From positions 1 to 64,000 of the forward strand of contig NZ_BAFM01000016.1 of NCBI RefSeq assembly GCF_000334895.1: a stretch of 64,000 nt of DNA. The letters run 5' to 3'. The notes below the pieces were generated by a model that ran no database searches, was not told where the DNA came from, and saw only the letters and a program-made list of their open reading frames with translations. The stretch is from Halococcus agarilyticus (GTDB taxonomy: Archaea > Halobacteriota > Halobacteria > Halobacteriales > Halococcaceae). The translations under genes and the position numbers were made by a program. Positions 1-8,895 of the stretch are shown piece after piece; the first letter of the stretch is position 1; each line of letters starts with the position of its first letter.

Positions 1-139
1 CCGCAGTTCCAACCTGGCCAAGACCTGCCGACAACCCCAGACCACTGATGCTTGCCGCCCCCACCGTCCGGAGATAATTCCGTCTCGTTGCACTATTGAA
101 TCGTTCTGAATTGGAATTTGTGTTACTCGAATCTCCCAT
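1..139 (-). CDS. N-terminus of a Tat-exported protein, cut by window edge
   Basis: Reading the minus strand from the ATG at 139, the frame stays open for 46 codons to the window edge. Residues 18-26 read TRRNYLRTV, a good twin-arginine (Tat) motif. It is preceded by a polar Ser/Asn-rich n-region and followed by a Gly/Ala/Ser hydrophobic stretch. The product is therefore probably exported in folded form by Tat, as most haloarchaeal secreted proteins are. No lipobox cysteine appears in the visible part. The start is preceded by an AT-rich stretch suited to a promoter. The mature domain lies outside the window, so its function cannot be stated. Confidence 0.7.
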   Translation of the reverse strand, partial: MGDSSNTNSNSERFNSATRRNYLRTVGAASISGLGLSAGLGQVGTA

Positions 140-598
140 CAATAAATGACACCTGAATTACATATGAATGGTCCAACACGAAATGCAATAAGCTTTGTGT
201 AATACCGTTCACAATGGTTTTGTAGGTGTCTGAAGTATCGTTGTGAGTGCAGGTTGATATTATATTGAGGAGTCGGTCATGGGAGCCTAAGAGGCAAGCG
301 AACACACGCATGCGCCCCCTTGAAAACGATAAGGGGCAGTATCTCGTTAGGCAAGCAGTCCCCCACCTGCAGGCGTCAGCGAGAGTGATTCACCGAGAGT
401 CGACGACCAGGCGAGTTTCGTCGGTACCAATGTGCAATCGGTCGTCATCGATCCACGATCCGGCGTGTTGGTGGAGCCACGAGAGTCGAGACCGTCAGTC
501 GATCGGTGGCTGAACTCGTCACGACCGTCTTCCTCGACGGCGATCTCGCCTCGCGACCGTGTGAGCACGCTTAAGCCCCGGCGTCCGTTCGTTCCGGT
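140..598. other. Intergenic region between divergent genes
   Basis: This gap separates the divergent Tat-protein gene and hisC. The left part (about 140-300) is clearly richer in A and T than the rest of the window and should hold the promoter of the leftward gene. A GCCCC...GGGGC inverted repeat lies at about 312-338. No convincing protein was found on either strand; the short open frames here lack any recognisable motif. Confidence 0.5.
568..576 (+). promoter_or_regulatory. TATA-like box of hisC
   Basis: The AT-containing CGCTTAAGC stretch lies about 25 bp before the hisC ATG, the usual spacing for a leaderless haloarchaeal transcript. Confidence 0.4.
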
Positions 599-1690
599 AT
601 GCAGACACGGGATCTCTCCGCGCACGCCGTCTACCGGGCCGGCGAGGGGGCAGAGGAGGTCGCGCGCGAACTCGGACTCGATCCCGACGACCTCGTGAAG
701 CTCTCCTCGAACGAGAACCCCCACGGCCCGAGCCCGAAGGCGATCGAGGCGATCCGTGAGGCCGCGAGCGAGGTCCACGTCTACCCCAAATCCGCCCACA
801 CCGACCTCGTCGCGGCGATCGCCGCGGAGTGGGAACTCGATCCGGCTCAGACCTGGCTCGCGAACGGCGGCGACGGCGCGCTCGATTACCTCTCGCGCGC
901 GCTGCTCGATCCCGGGGACCGGGTGCTCGTTCCCGAACCGGGGTTCGCCTACTACGGGATGAGCGCACGCTATCACCACGGCAAGGTGGGCACCTACTCG
1001 CTCCGGGCCGAGGACGGCTTCGCGCAGGACGCCGATCGGGTGCTCGATGCCTACGACGGCGAGCGGATCGTCTACCTCACCAGCCCGCACAACCCGACCG
1101 GAACGGTCGTGGACCTCGCGGACGTCGAACGGATCGCCGACGGCACGGACGGGGACACGCTCGTGGTCGTCGACGAGGCCTACGGCGAGTTCGCCGAAAC
1201 GCCGAGCGCCGTCCGGCTAATCGAGGGCCGCGACGGGTGGGACGCTCGCGAGGACGTCGCGGTACTCCGCACGTTCTCGAAGGCCCACGGCCTCGCGGGG
1301 CTCCGGCTGGGCTACGCGATCGTTCCCGAGCCGTGGGCCGACGCCTACGCACGGGTGAACACGCCGTTCGCGGCGAACACGGTCGCCTGTCGGGCCGGTC
1401 TCGCCGCGCTCGACGATCGCGACCACGTCGAGCGCACGGTCGAGTCGGCGGTGTGGGCGCGCGAGTACCTCGACAGCGAACTCGATGCAAGGACCCACGA
1501 GAGCTCGGGCAACTTCGTGCTCGCCGACGTCGGCGACGCGACCGCGGTCGCCGAGGCGACCCAGCGCCGTGGCGTGATCGTTCGGGACTGTACGAGCTTC
1601 GGGCTTCCCGACTGTATCCGGCTCTCGTGTGGCACCCGGGAGGAAACCGAGCGGGCAGTCGAGGTGTTGAACGAGGTGCTCGTGGGGTGA
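599..1690 (+). CDS. hisC: Histidinol-phosphate aminotransferase
   Basis: PLP-dependent class I/II aminotransferase that converts imidazole-acetol phosphate and glutamate to histidinol phosphate in histidine biosynthesis. The 363-residue length is normal for HisC. Visible motifs are the substrate-end SSNENPHGPSP (about 36-46), SPHNPTG with Asn165, DEAY with Asp192 and Tyr195 for the pyridine ring, and TFSKAHGLAGLRLGY with the PLP-binding Lys228. The ATG sits about 25 bp after a TATA-like box. The stop codon overlaps the GTG start of the next gene (GTGA), so the two are probably co-transcribed and translationally coupled. Aminotransferases of this clade can also accept aromatic substrates, but HisC is the best call. 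Confidence 0.9.
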   Translation: MQTRDLSAHAVYRAGEGAEEVARELGLDPDDLVKLSSNENPHGPSPKAIEAIREAASEVHVYPKSAHTDLVAAIAAEWELDPAQTWLANGGDGALDYLSRALLDPGDRVLVPEPGFAYYGMSARYHHGKVGTYSLRAEDGFAQDADRVLDAYDGERIVYLTSPHNPTGTVVDLADVERIADGTDGDTLVVVDEAYGEFAETPSAVRLIEGRDGWDAREDVAVLRTFSKAHGLAGLRLGYAIVPEPWADAYARVNTPFAANTVACRAGLAALDDRDHVERTVESAVWAREYLDSELDARTHESSGNFVLADVGDATAVAEATQRRGVIVRDCTSFGLPDCIRLSCGTREETERAVEVLNEVLVG

Positions 1691-2241
1691 GGGTCGCCGT
1701 CACCGGAACGCCGGGCACCGGCAAGACGACCGCGACCGATCGACTCACCGAGAACCGCGAAAACGCCGACACGATCGACGCAGCCGATGGCCTCGACGTC
1801 GTCCACCTGAACGAGGTCATCCGCGAGGAGGGGCTGTCGACCGGGACCGATACGGAGCGCGACAGCCTCGTGGCGGATCTCGATGCGGTCGACGCGTGGC
1901 TCGACGAACGGACGACGAACGCACGGGTCACGCTCGTCGAATCCCACCTCGCCCACCGGCTCGATGCCGATCGCGTGATCGTCCTTCGATGTGATCCCGC
2001 CGAACTCGAAGACCGCCTCGCCACACGTGGGGAACCCGACGCGAGTATCGCGGAAAACGCGGAGAGCGAAGCGCTCGACGTGATCCTCGGCGAAGCGGTC
2101 GAGCGCCACGGCCGAGAGGCAGTGTACGAGATCGACGCGACCGACCGCGCGCCCGAAGACGTTGCGGGCGAGATCGCGGCCGTCGTCGCTGGCGAGCGCG
2201 AGCCGAGCGCCGGAACCGTCTCGTTCGTCGAGTATCTCTGA
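1687..2241 (+). CDS. Adenylate kinase family protein, AK6/Fap7-like
   Basis: A 184-residue P-loop NTPase starting at a GTG that overlaps the hisC stop by 4 bp. Residues 7-14 read GTPGTGKT (Walker A). The HLNEVIREEG, VESHLAH and VLRCDP segments and the C-terminal ENAESEALDVI match the Fap7/AK6 family. In eukaryotes and archaea this family acts with ribosomal protein uS11 in small-subunit maturation and has adenylate kinase and ATPase activity. The coupling to hisC is probably positional rather than functional. GTG was chosen because the P-loop begins only six residues in and no ATG is available upstream in a sensible position. Confidence 0.85.
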   Translation: MRVAVTGTPGTGKTTATDRLTENRENADTIDAADGLDVVHLNEVIREEGLSTGTDTERDSLVADLDAVDAWLDERTTNARVTLVESHLAHRLDADRVIVLRCDPAELEDRLATRGEPDASIAENAESEALDVILGEAVERHGREAVYEIDATDRAPEDVAGEIAAVVAGEREPSAGTVSFVEYL

Positions 2242-2260
2242 CCATGCATCTCGATCAGCC

Positions 2261-2878
2261 ATGACACTCGATGGGTATCGCTCGACCGCGGATCGGCTGC
2301 TGGAGCCGTTCGTCGGCCTCGCGGTCCGGGCGGGACTGACGCCGAACGCCGTGAGCGTCGTCGCGTTCGGCTTCGCGGTCGTGGCGGGCGTAGCGTACGT
2401 CCTCGCGGGCGGTGAGCCGCTGTGGTATCTCGTCGGCGCGGTCTGTGTGGGGTGCAACGGCACGCTGGACCTGCTCGACGGCGCGCTCGCGCGCCGGCTC
2501 GGGACCGCCTCGCCCGCGGGCGACCTCCTCGACCACGTCCTCGATCGGTACGCCGACCTCGTGTTGGTGGTGGGGCTCGCGCTCGGCGTCTCGCGTCCCA
2601 CGCTGGGGCTCGCCGCCGTGACGGGCGTCCTGCTGACCTCCTATCTCGGCACCCAGGCGCAAGCCGTGGGTCTCGATCGGGTGTACGGGGGCTTGCTCGG
2701 ACGGGCCGACCGGCTCGCACTGATCGGGATCGTGACCGGACTCGCGGCGTTCGTCCGGCCCGAAATCGTGGATTTGGGTCCCGTGGGCTGGCTGCTCGTC
2801 GTCTTCGCGGTCGTCGGCCACCTCACCGCGTTCCAGCGGCTCTACTACGCGCTCGAAGCGCTCGCTGCCGACGGGTGA
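2261..2878 (+). CDS. CDP-alcohol phosphatidyltransferase family membrane protein
   Basis: A 205-residue integral membrane enzyme that transfers a phospho-lipid group from a CDP-activated lipid to an alcohol. The full family signature is present: DLLDGALAR (Asp70, Asp73, Gly74, Arg78), then Gly87, Asp91 and Asp95. About six hydrophobic segments are visible. In haloarchaea such enzymes make archaetidyl-type polar lipids (archaetidylglycerol-, -serine- or -inositol-phosphate); the head group cannot be told from sequence alone. The ATG at 2261 lies 19 bp after the kinase stop and gives the expected short N-terminus. A longer in-frame start at 2162 would overlap the kinase by 80 bp and is less likely. 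Confidence 0.85.
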   Translation: MTLDGYRSTADRLLEPFVGLAVRAGLTPNAVSVVAFGFAVVAGVAYVLAGGEPLWYLVGAVCVGCNGTLDLLDGALARRLGTASPAGDLLDHVLDRYADLVLVVGLALGVSRPTLGLAAVTGVLLTSYLGTQAQAVGLDRVYGGLLGRADRLALIGIVTGLAAFVRPEIVDLGPVGWLLVVFAVVGHLTAFQRLYYALEALAADG

Positions 2879-2893
2879 ACCGGGTGGCGGACG

Positions 2894-2901
2894 TTTTATA
2901 C
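2894..2901 (+). promoter_or_regulatory. TATA box of the MBF1 gene
   Basis: TTTTATAC lies 24-31 bp before the ATG at 2925, a strong match to a haloarchaeal TATA box. Confidence 0.6.
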
Positions 2902-2924
2902 GCACCGACGGCCTCCGTCGAGGC

Positions 2925-3461
2925 ATGGTCCAGTGTGAGATGTGCGGTGCGGAGACCGATTCTCCGACGACGGTGAAGATCGAGGGTGCGGAGATCGACG
3001 TCTGCGACGACTGCGCCGAGTTCGGGACCGAGGTGCGCCAGCCCGCGTCCGAGAGCACGTCCACCAAGTACTCGACGGGGTCCTCCGACGGCGAGTCGAG
3101 CGCGTCCTCCGGTGGGAGCGGGGCGAGCGGATCGAGCGGTGGTGGCTCGACCTCGCGCGGGCCGGACATGTTCGACGACATGGAGGAGGTCGCCCAGGAC
3201 TACGACGAGCGCATCCGGAGTGCGCGCGAGGCGAGCGGGCTGAGCCAGGAGGAGCTCGCGAAGGAGCTGAACGAGAAGGCGAGCCTCATCCGGAAGCTCG
3301 AACGCGGGTCGATGCTGCCGAGCGACAGCGTCCAGAGCAAGCTCGAACGCCGGCTCGACATCGCACTCACGGAGGGCGGCGTCGAGGACACCGACTGGGA
3401 GGGTGGCTCCGCGAGCGGCGAGTACACCCTCGGCGACGTGGTGCAGCGAAAGGACTCCTGA
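2925..3461 (+). CDS. Archaeal MBF1-type transcription factor (zinc ribbon plus HTH)
   Basis: A 178-residue archaeal multiprotein bridging factor. An N-terminal zinc ribbon has Cys4, Cys7, Cys27 and Cys30. A flexible Ser/Gly-rich acidic linker (about 40-85) follows, then a Cro/XRE helix-turn-helix at about 93-150 containing the typical RSAREASGLSQEELAKELN segment. Archaeal MBF1 is associated with translation and general transcription; eukaryotic MBF1 bridges TBP and activators. The Gly/Ser linker is longer than in many homologues. A strong TATA box sits directly upstream, so it is probably a single-gene unit. Confidence 0.9.
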   Translation: MVQCEMCGAETDSPTTVKIEGAEIDVCDDCAEFGTEVRQPASESTSTKYSTGSSDGESSASSGGSGASGSSGGGSTSRGPDMFDDMEEVAQDYDERIRSAREASGLSQEELAKELNEKASLIRKLERGSMLPSDSVQSKLERRLDIALTEGGVEDTDWEGGSASGEYTLGDVVQRKDS

Positions 3462-3518
3462 GAGGACCTGAGCCGAACGCGAGCGCCGACAGCCCGTTCG
3501 GTCGCGGTGATCGCACAA

Positions 3519-3527
3519 CCTATTTGA
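3519..3527 (+). promoter_or_regulatory. TATA box of tpiA
   Basis: CCTATTTGA lies 23-31 bp before the tpiA ATG at 3550. Confidence 0.55.
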
Positions 3528-3549
3528 TGGGGGCGCACCCCGACTCGGT

Positions 3550-4197
3550 ATGTTCGTCCTCGTCAACCTGAAGGCGTACCCGTCCGATCCCCTCGAAGTC
3601 GCGACCGCAGCGCGCGACGTCGCCGAGGAGTCGGACGTTCGGATCGCTGTCGCGCCACAGGTCGCAGACATCGGACGCGTGGCCGAGACGGGCGTCGAGA
3701 CGTGGGCCCAGCACGTCTCGCCCGTGGAACACGGCAGTCACACCGGCAGCACGCTCGCCGAGGCGGTCGCGGACGCGGGCGCGGTCGGCACGCTCGTGAA
3801 CCACTCCGAACGCCGGCTCCGGCTCGCCGACATCGACGGTGCGCTCGACGCGGCCGATCGCGCCGGCCTCGAAACCATCGTCTGTGCGAACAACCCCGAT
3901 CAGATCGGCGCGGCGGCGGCGCTCGGTCCCGACGGCGTGGCGGTCGAACCACCCGCACTCATCGGCGGCGACGTCTCGGTGAGTCAGGCCGATCCCGAAA
4001 TCGTGGAGGGAGCGGTCGAGGCCGCTGCGGCAGTCGACGATGCCGTGGACGTGCTCTGTGGCGCAGGCATCTCCTCGGGCGAGGACCTCGCGGCCGCCGG
4101 CGACCTCGGCGCGACTGGCGTCTTGCTCGCGAGCGGCGTGGCGAAGGCCGACGAACCAGAGGAAGCGCTCGTCGATCTGGTCGAACCGCTCGCGTAG
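3550..4197 (+). CDS. tpiA: Triosephosphate isomerase
   Basis: Interconverts glyceraldehyde-3-phosphate and dihydroxyacetone phosphate in central carbon metabolism. At 215 residues it is the short archaeal form, compared with about 250 in bacteria. Catalytic residues can be placed: Lys8 in VNLKAY, His85 in NHSERR and Glu133 in EPPALIG. A phosphate-binding [10 protein letters not shown] segment follows near the C-terminus. The start lies about 25 bp behind a clear TATA box. Haloarchaeal pgk is elsewhere in the window (17.7-18.9 kb), so these glycolytic genes are not in one operon. Confidence 0.95.
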   Translation: MFVLVNLKAYPSDPLEVATAARDVAEESDVRIAVAPQVADIGRVAETGVETWAQHVSPVEHGSHTGSTLAEAVADAGAVGTLVNHSERRLRLADIDGALDAADRAGLETIVCANNPDQIGAAAALGPDGVAVEPPALIGGDVSVSQADPEIVEGAVEAAAAVDDAVDVLCGAGISSGEDLAAAGDLGATGVLLASGVAKADEPEEALVDLVEPLA

Positions 4198-4280
4198 GGC
4201 CGGATGGCTGAAACGGGAACGCGAGCCGTGGCGCGAAATCAACACCATGATTGATTAGGGACGTGGACGGTGGTCGAGAC

Positions 4281-5996
4281 ATGGCAGCACACAACCTGTC
4301 CGATTACGAAACCACACGCGAGGAGTTCGCGTGGGACGATATCTACGCCGAGGCCGACTGGGACGCGCCCAGCGAGCTGAACGTCGGCCACGAGGTCTGT
4401 GATCGACACGCCGACGGTACTGGTCGAACTGCGCTCCAGTACGCCGGCACCGACGGCGAGCGCGAGACGATGTCCTTCGACGAACTCGCGGAGCGCTCGA
4501 ACCGGTTCGCGAACGTGCTCGAAAATCAAGGCGTCGAGCGGGGCGATCGGGTGTTCACCTACATGCCCCGAATCCCCGCTCACTACGTCGCGCTGATCGG
4601 CACGCTGAAGCGCGGGGCGGTGTTCGGCGGCGTCAACGAGCGCTTCGGCCCCGACGGCATCGCCTACCGGCTCGACGACTGCGACGCGACCGCCGTGCTG
4701 ACGACCGCGGCCAACCGCGAGACCGTCGAGCGCGCGCTGGAGGACGCGCCATCCGTGGCGACAGTCATCACGGTCGAACGGGACGACGGTGCTGGTGAGG
4801 GAGACGGCGACGATAGCGATGAGGACGCCATCGCCGACGGCGACGTGCAGTACGCCGACGCGATGGCCGACGCGAGCGCCGAGTACGAGGCCGCCAGGAC
4901 GAACGGCGAGGACGACGCGCTGCTCTACTACACCAGCGGGACCACGGGCCCCGCGAAGGGCGTCCGCCACAAACACCGGTGGGTCGCGGGGGTCGCGGCC
5001 ACCCAGCGGTTCGCGGTCGATCTCACCGACGACGATCTCTACTGGTCGACCGCCGATCTCGGCTGGCTGACCGGCCCGATCAACGTCCTCGGGGCGTGGT
5101 TCTGGGGCACGAGTCAGTTCACCTACGAGGACGAGTTCGATCCCGAGGCATGGGCTACCCTGCTCGACGAGTTCCCGATTTCCGTCCTTTTCAGCGTGCC
5201 GACGGCCTACCGGATGCTCCGGACGAACGAGGCCGTGCTCGACGGCGTGGATCTCGATCTGCGCCACGCGCTCTCGATCGGCGAACCCCTCTCGGCGGGT
5301 GTGGTCGAGTGGGGCGAGGCTTCGCTCGGCGTCACGATCCTCGACACCTACGGCCAGACCGAGACCGGCAACATGGTCATCAACAACTACCCGACGATGG
5401 AGCTCCGGCCGGGGAGCATGGGCAAACCTCTGCCGGGTATCGAGTCGGCCATCGTCGATCCCGAGACCGGCGAGGTGCTTTCACCCGGTGAAACCGGCGA
5501 GATCGCCCACCGTGGCGAATTCCCGTGCTTTTTCGCCGGCTACTGGGAGAACCAGAAGAAAACCGACGCGTGTTTCGTCGACGGGCCGAACGGCGAGTGG
5601 TATCTCTCGGGCGACCTCGCGCACAGGGACGAGGACGGCTACTTCTGGTTCGAGGGGCGTGCCGACGACGTGATCCTCTCCTCCGGCTACCGGATCGGCC
5701 CCTTCGAGGTCGAGTCCTCGCTGGGTGAACATCCTGCAGTAACCGAGGCCGCTGTCGTCCCGAAACCACACCAGGAGCGCGGCAACATCGTCAAGGCGTA
5801 CGTCGTGCTCACCGACGGCCACGACGCCAGCGACGAACTCGCCGAGGAGCTCAAGACTCACGTCCGCGAGGAGCTCTCAGCCCACGAGTACCCGCGGGAA
5901 GTGGAGTTCGTCGACGACCTCCCGAAGACCGTCACCGGAAAGATCCGCCGGACCGAGCTCCGCGATCAAACTGTCGACCCGACCGCGGACGACTGA
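4281..5996 (+). CDS. Acyl-CoA synthetase (acetyl/medium-chain type, AMP-forming)
   Basis: A 571-residue member of the ANL superfamily that activates a carboxylic acid to acyl-AMP and then acyl-CoA. The phosphate-binding loop YYTSGTTGPAKGV lies at about 216-228, TYGQTETGN forms the adenine-binding A5 region, YLSGDLAHRDEDGYFWFEGRADD-type residues give the hinge, and the catalytic lysine is in TVTGKIRR near the C-terminus. The closest match by feel is the acetyl/propionyl or medium-chain acyl-CoA synthetase group; substrate is not certain. An acidic insert (about 165-185) is a likely salt-adaptation loop. The ATG at 4281 was preferred over an in-frame ATG at 4251 because it starts at the conserved MAxHNL-like N-terminus. 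Confidence 0.85.
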   Translation: MAAHNLSDYETTREEFAWDDIYAEADWDAPSELNVGHEVCDRHADGTGRTALQYAGTDGERETMSFDELAERSNRFANVLENQGVERGDRVFTYMPRIPAHYVALIGTLKRGAVFGGVNERFGPDGIAYRLDDCDATAVLTTAANRETVERALEDAPSVATVITVERDDGAGEGDGDDSDEDAIADGDVQYADAMADASAEYEAARTNGEDDALLYYTSGTTGPAKGVRHKHRWVAGVAATQRFAVDLTDDDLYWSTADLGWLTGPINVLGAWFWGTSQFTYEDEFDPEAWATLLDEFPISVLFSVPTAYRMLRTNEAVLDGVDLDLRHALSIGEPLSAGVVEWGEASLGVTILDTYGQTETGNMVINNYPTMELRPGSMGKPLPGIESAIVDPETGEVLSPGETGEIAHRGEFPCFFAGYWENQKKTDACFVDGPNGEWYLSGDLAHRDEDGYFWFEGRADDVILSSGYRIGPFEVESSLGEHPAVTEAAVVPKPHQERGNIVKAYVVLTDGHDASDELAEELKTHVREELSAHEYPREVEFVDDLPKTVTGKIRRTELRDQTVDPTADD

Positions 5997-6051
5997 TCGC
6001 CGCTCGCCGTCGGGGAGAAACGACTTGTAGCTTCGGCTCGCACGGCCGGGC

Positions 6052-6777
6052 ATGATATCGCTCGACGAGGCCGTGACGGCGCGCCTCGAATCCCACGGCG
6101 CGCGTTTCGAGGTCCTGGTCGATCCCGACGCCGCACTCGCGATCAAACGCGGCGAGTTCGAGGGCGACCTCGAGGACGTGATCGCCGCCGAGGACGTCTT
6201 CGAGAACGCCTCGCGCGGGGATCGACCCGCCGAATCCGACGTCAAGGAGGTGTTCGGGACGACCGAACCCCTCGACATCATCCCCGAGGTGATCCAGGAA
6301 GGCGAGATCCAGATCACCGCCGAACAGCGCCGCGAGATGCAAGAACAGAAGCGACGCCAGCTCATCAACACCATCGCGCGCAACGCCGTCAACCCTCAAA
6401 TGGATGGCGCACCTCACCCGCCGGACCGGATCGAATCCGCCCTCGAAGAGACCGACTTCCGGATCGATCCGATGGAGCCGGCCGACAGCCAGATCGACGA
6501 GGCGCTCGACGCGCTTCGTCCTGTCATCCCGATCCGATTCGAGGAGGTCACGATGGCCGCCCAGATCCCCGCCGACCACGCCGGCAGCGCACAGGCCCAG
6601 ATCCGGCAGTTCGGCGATCTCGTTCGCGAGGAGTGGCAGAACGACGGCTCGTGGATCGGGGTGGTGGAGTTCCCGGCGGGCCTCCAGAACGACTTCTACG
6701 AACTCGTCAGCGAACAGTCCGGTGGCGAGGGCGAGACCAAGAAGATCAGGGACGAAGAGGACCTCCGAACGCGATAG
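6052..6777 (+). CDS. Ribosome assembly factor SBDS family
   Basis: A 241-residue orthologue of the Shwachman-Bodian-Diamond protein (yeast Sdo1), which helps release the anti-association factor IF6 from the large ribosomal subunit. The three-domain layout is visible: an N-terminal FYSH domain (about 1-90, with FEVLVDPDAAL and EDVFENASRGD), a middle helical domain (INTIARNAVNPQM, about 105-165), and a C-terminal ferredoxin-like domain (RFEEVTMAAQIPADHAG onward). Length is typical for archaea. It stands alone with 55 bp upstream of the start. Confidence 0.92.
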   Translation: MISLDEAVTARLESHGARFEVLVDPDAALAIKRGEFEGDLEDVIAAEDVFENASRGDRPAESDVKEVFGTTEPLDIIPEVIQEGEIQITAEQRREMQEQKRRQLINTIARNAVNPQMDGAPHPPDRIESALEETDFRIDPMEPADSQIDEALDALRPVIPIRFEEVTMAAQIPADHAGSAQAQIRQFGDLVREEWQNDGSWIGVVEFPAGLQNDFYELVSEQSGGEGETKKIRDEEDLRTR

Positions 6778-6859
6778 TCGGCGGCGTTTCGCTCTCGATG
6801 CGGGCGTGTCAGGAAACGCTTCCCGCAGTCTCCGAAGCGGTAGATGCGAGCGCGGCCCC

Positions 6860-7285
6860 TCAGGACTGTCGGATCCGATGTACCGCATACCCAAGCAGAC
6901 CAGCGGCCACCGCCAACCACCACTGCCACGGGATTCGATACTCGATGATGCCGGCGAGGACCGCCACGCTGTACACGAGGAAAACGAATGCGACCCCGAG
7001 TTGCGCTTCAAGTGGGATTCGGTAAAACGAACGGTCCTCCGAAACTGCTGCATCGGTCGAGCCGGTTCGGGATGGATCGTTCTCGGGAAACCTGAGATAA
7101 TGCACCAGATAGCCGAACGCGCCAGCGGCCACCGCGATCGATACAACTGCTGGCATTCGGTATACGATGACGTCCGCGAGACCTGCTGCACTGTACACGG
7201 CAACAACGAGTCCGAACCCGAGGAACGCCTCGAACGGAATGTGGAGAAACGAACCGCTCCGAGAGTCCGTTGTATCGGTTGGCAT
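6860..7285 (-). CDS. Four-helix membrane protein made of two repeated halves
   Basis: A 141-residue hydrophobic protein of unknown function. Residues about 11-62 and 82-138 are clear copies of each other. Each half starts with SF-x-x-IP-[FL]-EA-x-LG, continues through VYS-A-LA-[DG]-[VI]-I-YR-[MI]P and ends in VAAG-GY-VH-[YI]. Each half should hold two membrane-spanning helices, giving four in total. The two halves are joined by a polar linker. The start at 7285 was chosen because an upstream extension would be Arg-rich, polar and non-conserved. It is convergent with SBDS and divergent from hflX. Internal duplication of a two-helix unit suggests a dual-topology ancestor. Confidence 0.75.
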   Translation of the reverse strand: MPTDTTDSRSGSFLHIPFEAFLGFGLVVAVYSAAGLADVIVYRMPAVVSIAVAAGAFGYLVHYLRFPENDPSRTGSTDAAVSEDRSFYRIPLEAQLGVAFVFLVYSVAVLAGIIEYRIPWQWWLAVAAGLLGYAVHRIRQS

Positions 7286-7497
7286 GATTCTATGTCGATC
7301 GTTTCGGAGCCACGATTTCGTGGCGGAAAATAATACCGATTCGCGCGTGCGCCTGGTCCACGATCGAGTAGTTCGATAGCTCACTCTTCGCGAACGGTCT
7401 GGAGACATTGCGGTGACGTCCGCGAACGGAGGCCGGGATTGAAGACGCTCGGCGGCGTAGCGCCGGACGATCGACGCGACAGCGCGTCGGACACCAC

Positions 7498-8787
7498 ATG
7501 AAGGCCATCATCGCAAAGCGGGTCGACACTGGCACCGCCGACACCGGGGAGATCACCGACCTCGCGAGAGCAGCCGACTACGAGGTCGTCGGGGTGATCA
7601 CCCAGACGAGGACCGAGGACGCCGGGCTCCACTTCGGCGAGGGGAAGGTCGACGACCTCGCGGCGCTCGTCACCGAGACCGGCGCTGGAACCGTGATCTT
7701 CGACAACCGGCTCGGACCTTATCAAACCTACAACCTCGGTGGACGACTCCCCGACGACACCGCGGTGATCGATCGCTTCCGACTCATCCTCGAGATCTTC
7801 GGCCAGCGCGCACGCACCCAGAAGGCTCAGTTGCAGGTCGAACTCGCGGAGCTCCGGTACGAACTCCCGCGCGCGGAGGCGAAGACCAGCCTCGCCAAAC
7901 GTGACGAACGCCCCGGGTTCATGGGACTCGGCGAGTACGACGAGTCGCGCGAACAGGACATCAAAGCCCAGATCAGCGCGATCCGCGAGGAGCTCGACGG
8001 GATCGAGGAGACCGAACAACACCGGCGAGAGCAGCGTCGGGAGTCGGGGTTCGACCTCGTGGCGCTCGCGGGCTACACCAACGCCGGGAAGTCGACGCTC
8101 CTCCGACAGCTGGCGGCCGACGTGGCGGTCGACGAGAACGAGGATCTCCACCCGGATCTCGAACCCACCGCCGAGTCCGAGGACCGGCTGTTCACGACGC
8201 TCGGAACCACGACTCGCCGGGCGGCGATGGACAGACCAGTCCTGGTGACCGACACGGTCGGGTTTATCGCTGATCTCCCTCACTGGCTGGTCGAGTCGTT
8301 CAAGTCCACCCTCGACTCGGTGTATCGGGCGGATCTCGTCCTGCTGGTGGTGGACGCGAGCGAGTCGGTCGAGGAGATGCGCGAGAAGCTCGTCACCGCC
8401 CACGACACGCTCTACGAGCGCAACGAGGCCCCGATCGTCACGGTGTTGAACAAGACCGATCTCGTGCATCCCGACGAACTGGCCGAAAAGCGCGACGCGC
8501 TGTCGTCGCTCGCGCCGAACCCTATTACTGTGAGCGCTGCCGAGGCCGACGGGATCGACGGCCTCCTCGATCGGATCGAGCGCGATCTCCCCGACTACGA
8601 GCGAGAGCGCCTCGTGCTCCCGATGACCGACGAGACGATGAGCCTCGTCTCGTGGATCCACGACCACGCCCGGGTCGAGGACGTCTCCTACGGCGACCAG
8701 GTCACCGTCTCGTTCGCGGCGCGACCGGCCGTGATCGAGCGCTCGCGCGACAGGGCCGGCGACCTCCCAGTCCCGGAGTCCGCCTGA
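7498..8787 (+). CDS. hflX: GTPase HflX
   Basis: A 429-residue ribosome-associated GTPase of the HflX/Obg-HflX group, known to bind the 50S subunit and to rescue or split stalled ribosomes. An N-terminal HflX nucleotide-binding-like domain (about 1-105) is followed by a coiled helical linker rich in Glu/Arg (about 105-182). The G domain has GYTNAGKST (G1, 192-200), DTVGFIADLP (G3) and NKTD (G4). The G domain has a haloarchaeal acidic insert (DENEDLHPDLEP) after G1. It has an upstream gap of about 210 bp and no obvious partner gene. Confidence 0.92.
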   Translation: MKAIIAKRVDTGTADTGEITDLARAADYEVVGVITQTRTEDAGLHFGEGKVDDLAALVTETGAGTVIFDNRLGPYQTYNLGGRLPDDTAVIDRFRLILEIFGQRARTQKAQLQVELAELRYELPRAEAKTSLAKRDERPGFMGLGEYDESREQDIKAQISAIREELDGIEETEQHRREQRRESGFDLVALAGYTNAGKSTLLRQLAADVAVDENEDLHPDLEPTAESEDRLFTTLGTTTRRAAMDRPVLVTDTVGFIADLPHWLVESFKSTLDSVYRADLVLLVVDASESVEEMREKLVTAHDTLYERNEAPIVTVLNKTDLVHPDELAEKRDALSSLAPNPITVSAAEADGIDGLLDRIERDLPDYERERLVLPMTDETMSLVSWIHDHARVEDVSYGDQVTVSFAARPAVIERSRDRAGDLPVPESA

Positions 8788-8850
8788 CCCACCGCACCGG
8801 CGGATCGGTCCCACGACCTGTCTTCTCCGGGAACCGCACCATTCATCAGA

Positions 8851-8860
8851 AAAGTTTATG
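8851..8860 (+). promoter_or_regulatory. TATA box upstream of the small zinc-finger gene
   Basis: The AAAGTTTATG stretch lies about 36-45 bp before the ATG at 8896 and is the only AT-rich element in this gap. Confidence 0.45.
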
Positions 8861-8895
8861 CCGTACTGCCGCAGCAACGTATGTGAGTTCGTCTC

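Noticed and set aside
140-598. Possible short regulatory gene in the hisC upstream gap.
   Set aside because: Neither strand gave a frame with a recognisable domain or good start.
1077-2720. Long Arg/Pro/Ser-rich open frames opposite the hisC and kinase genes.
   Set aside because: Typical shadow frames of high-GC coding DNA; no motif and incompatible with the well-supported plus-strand genes.
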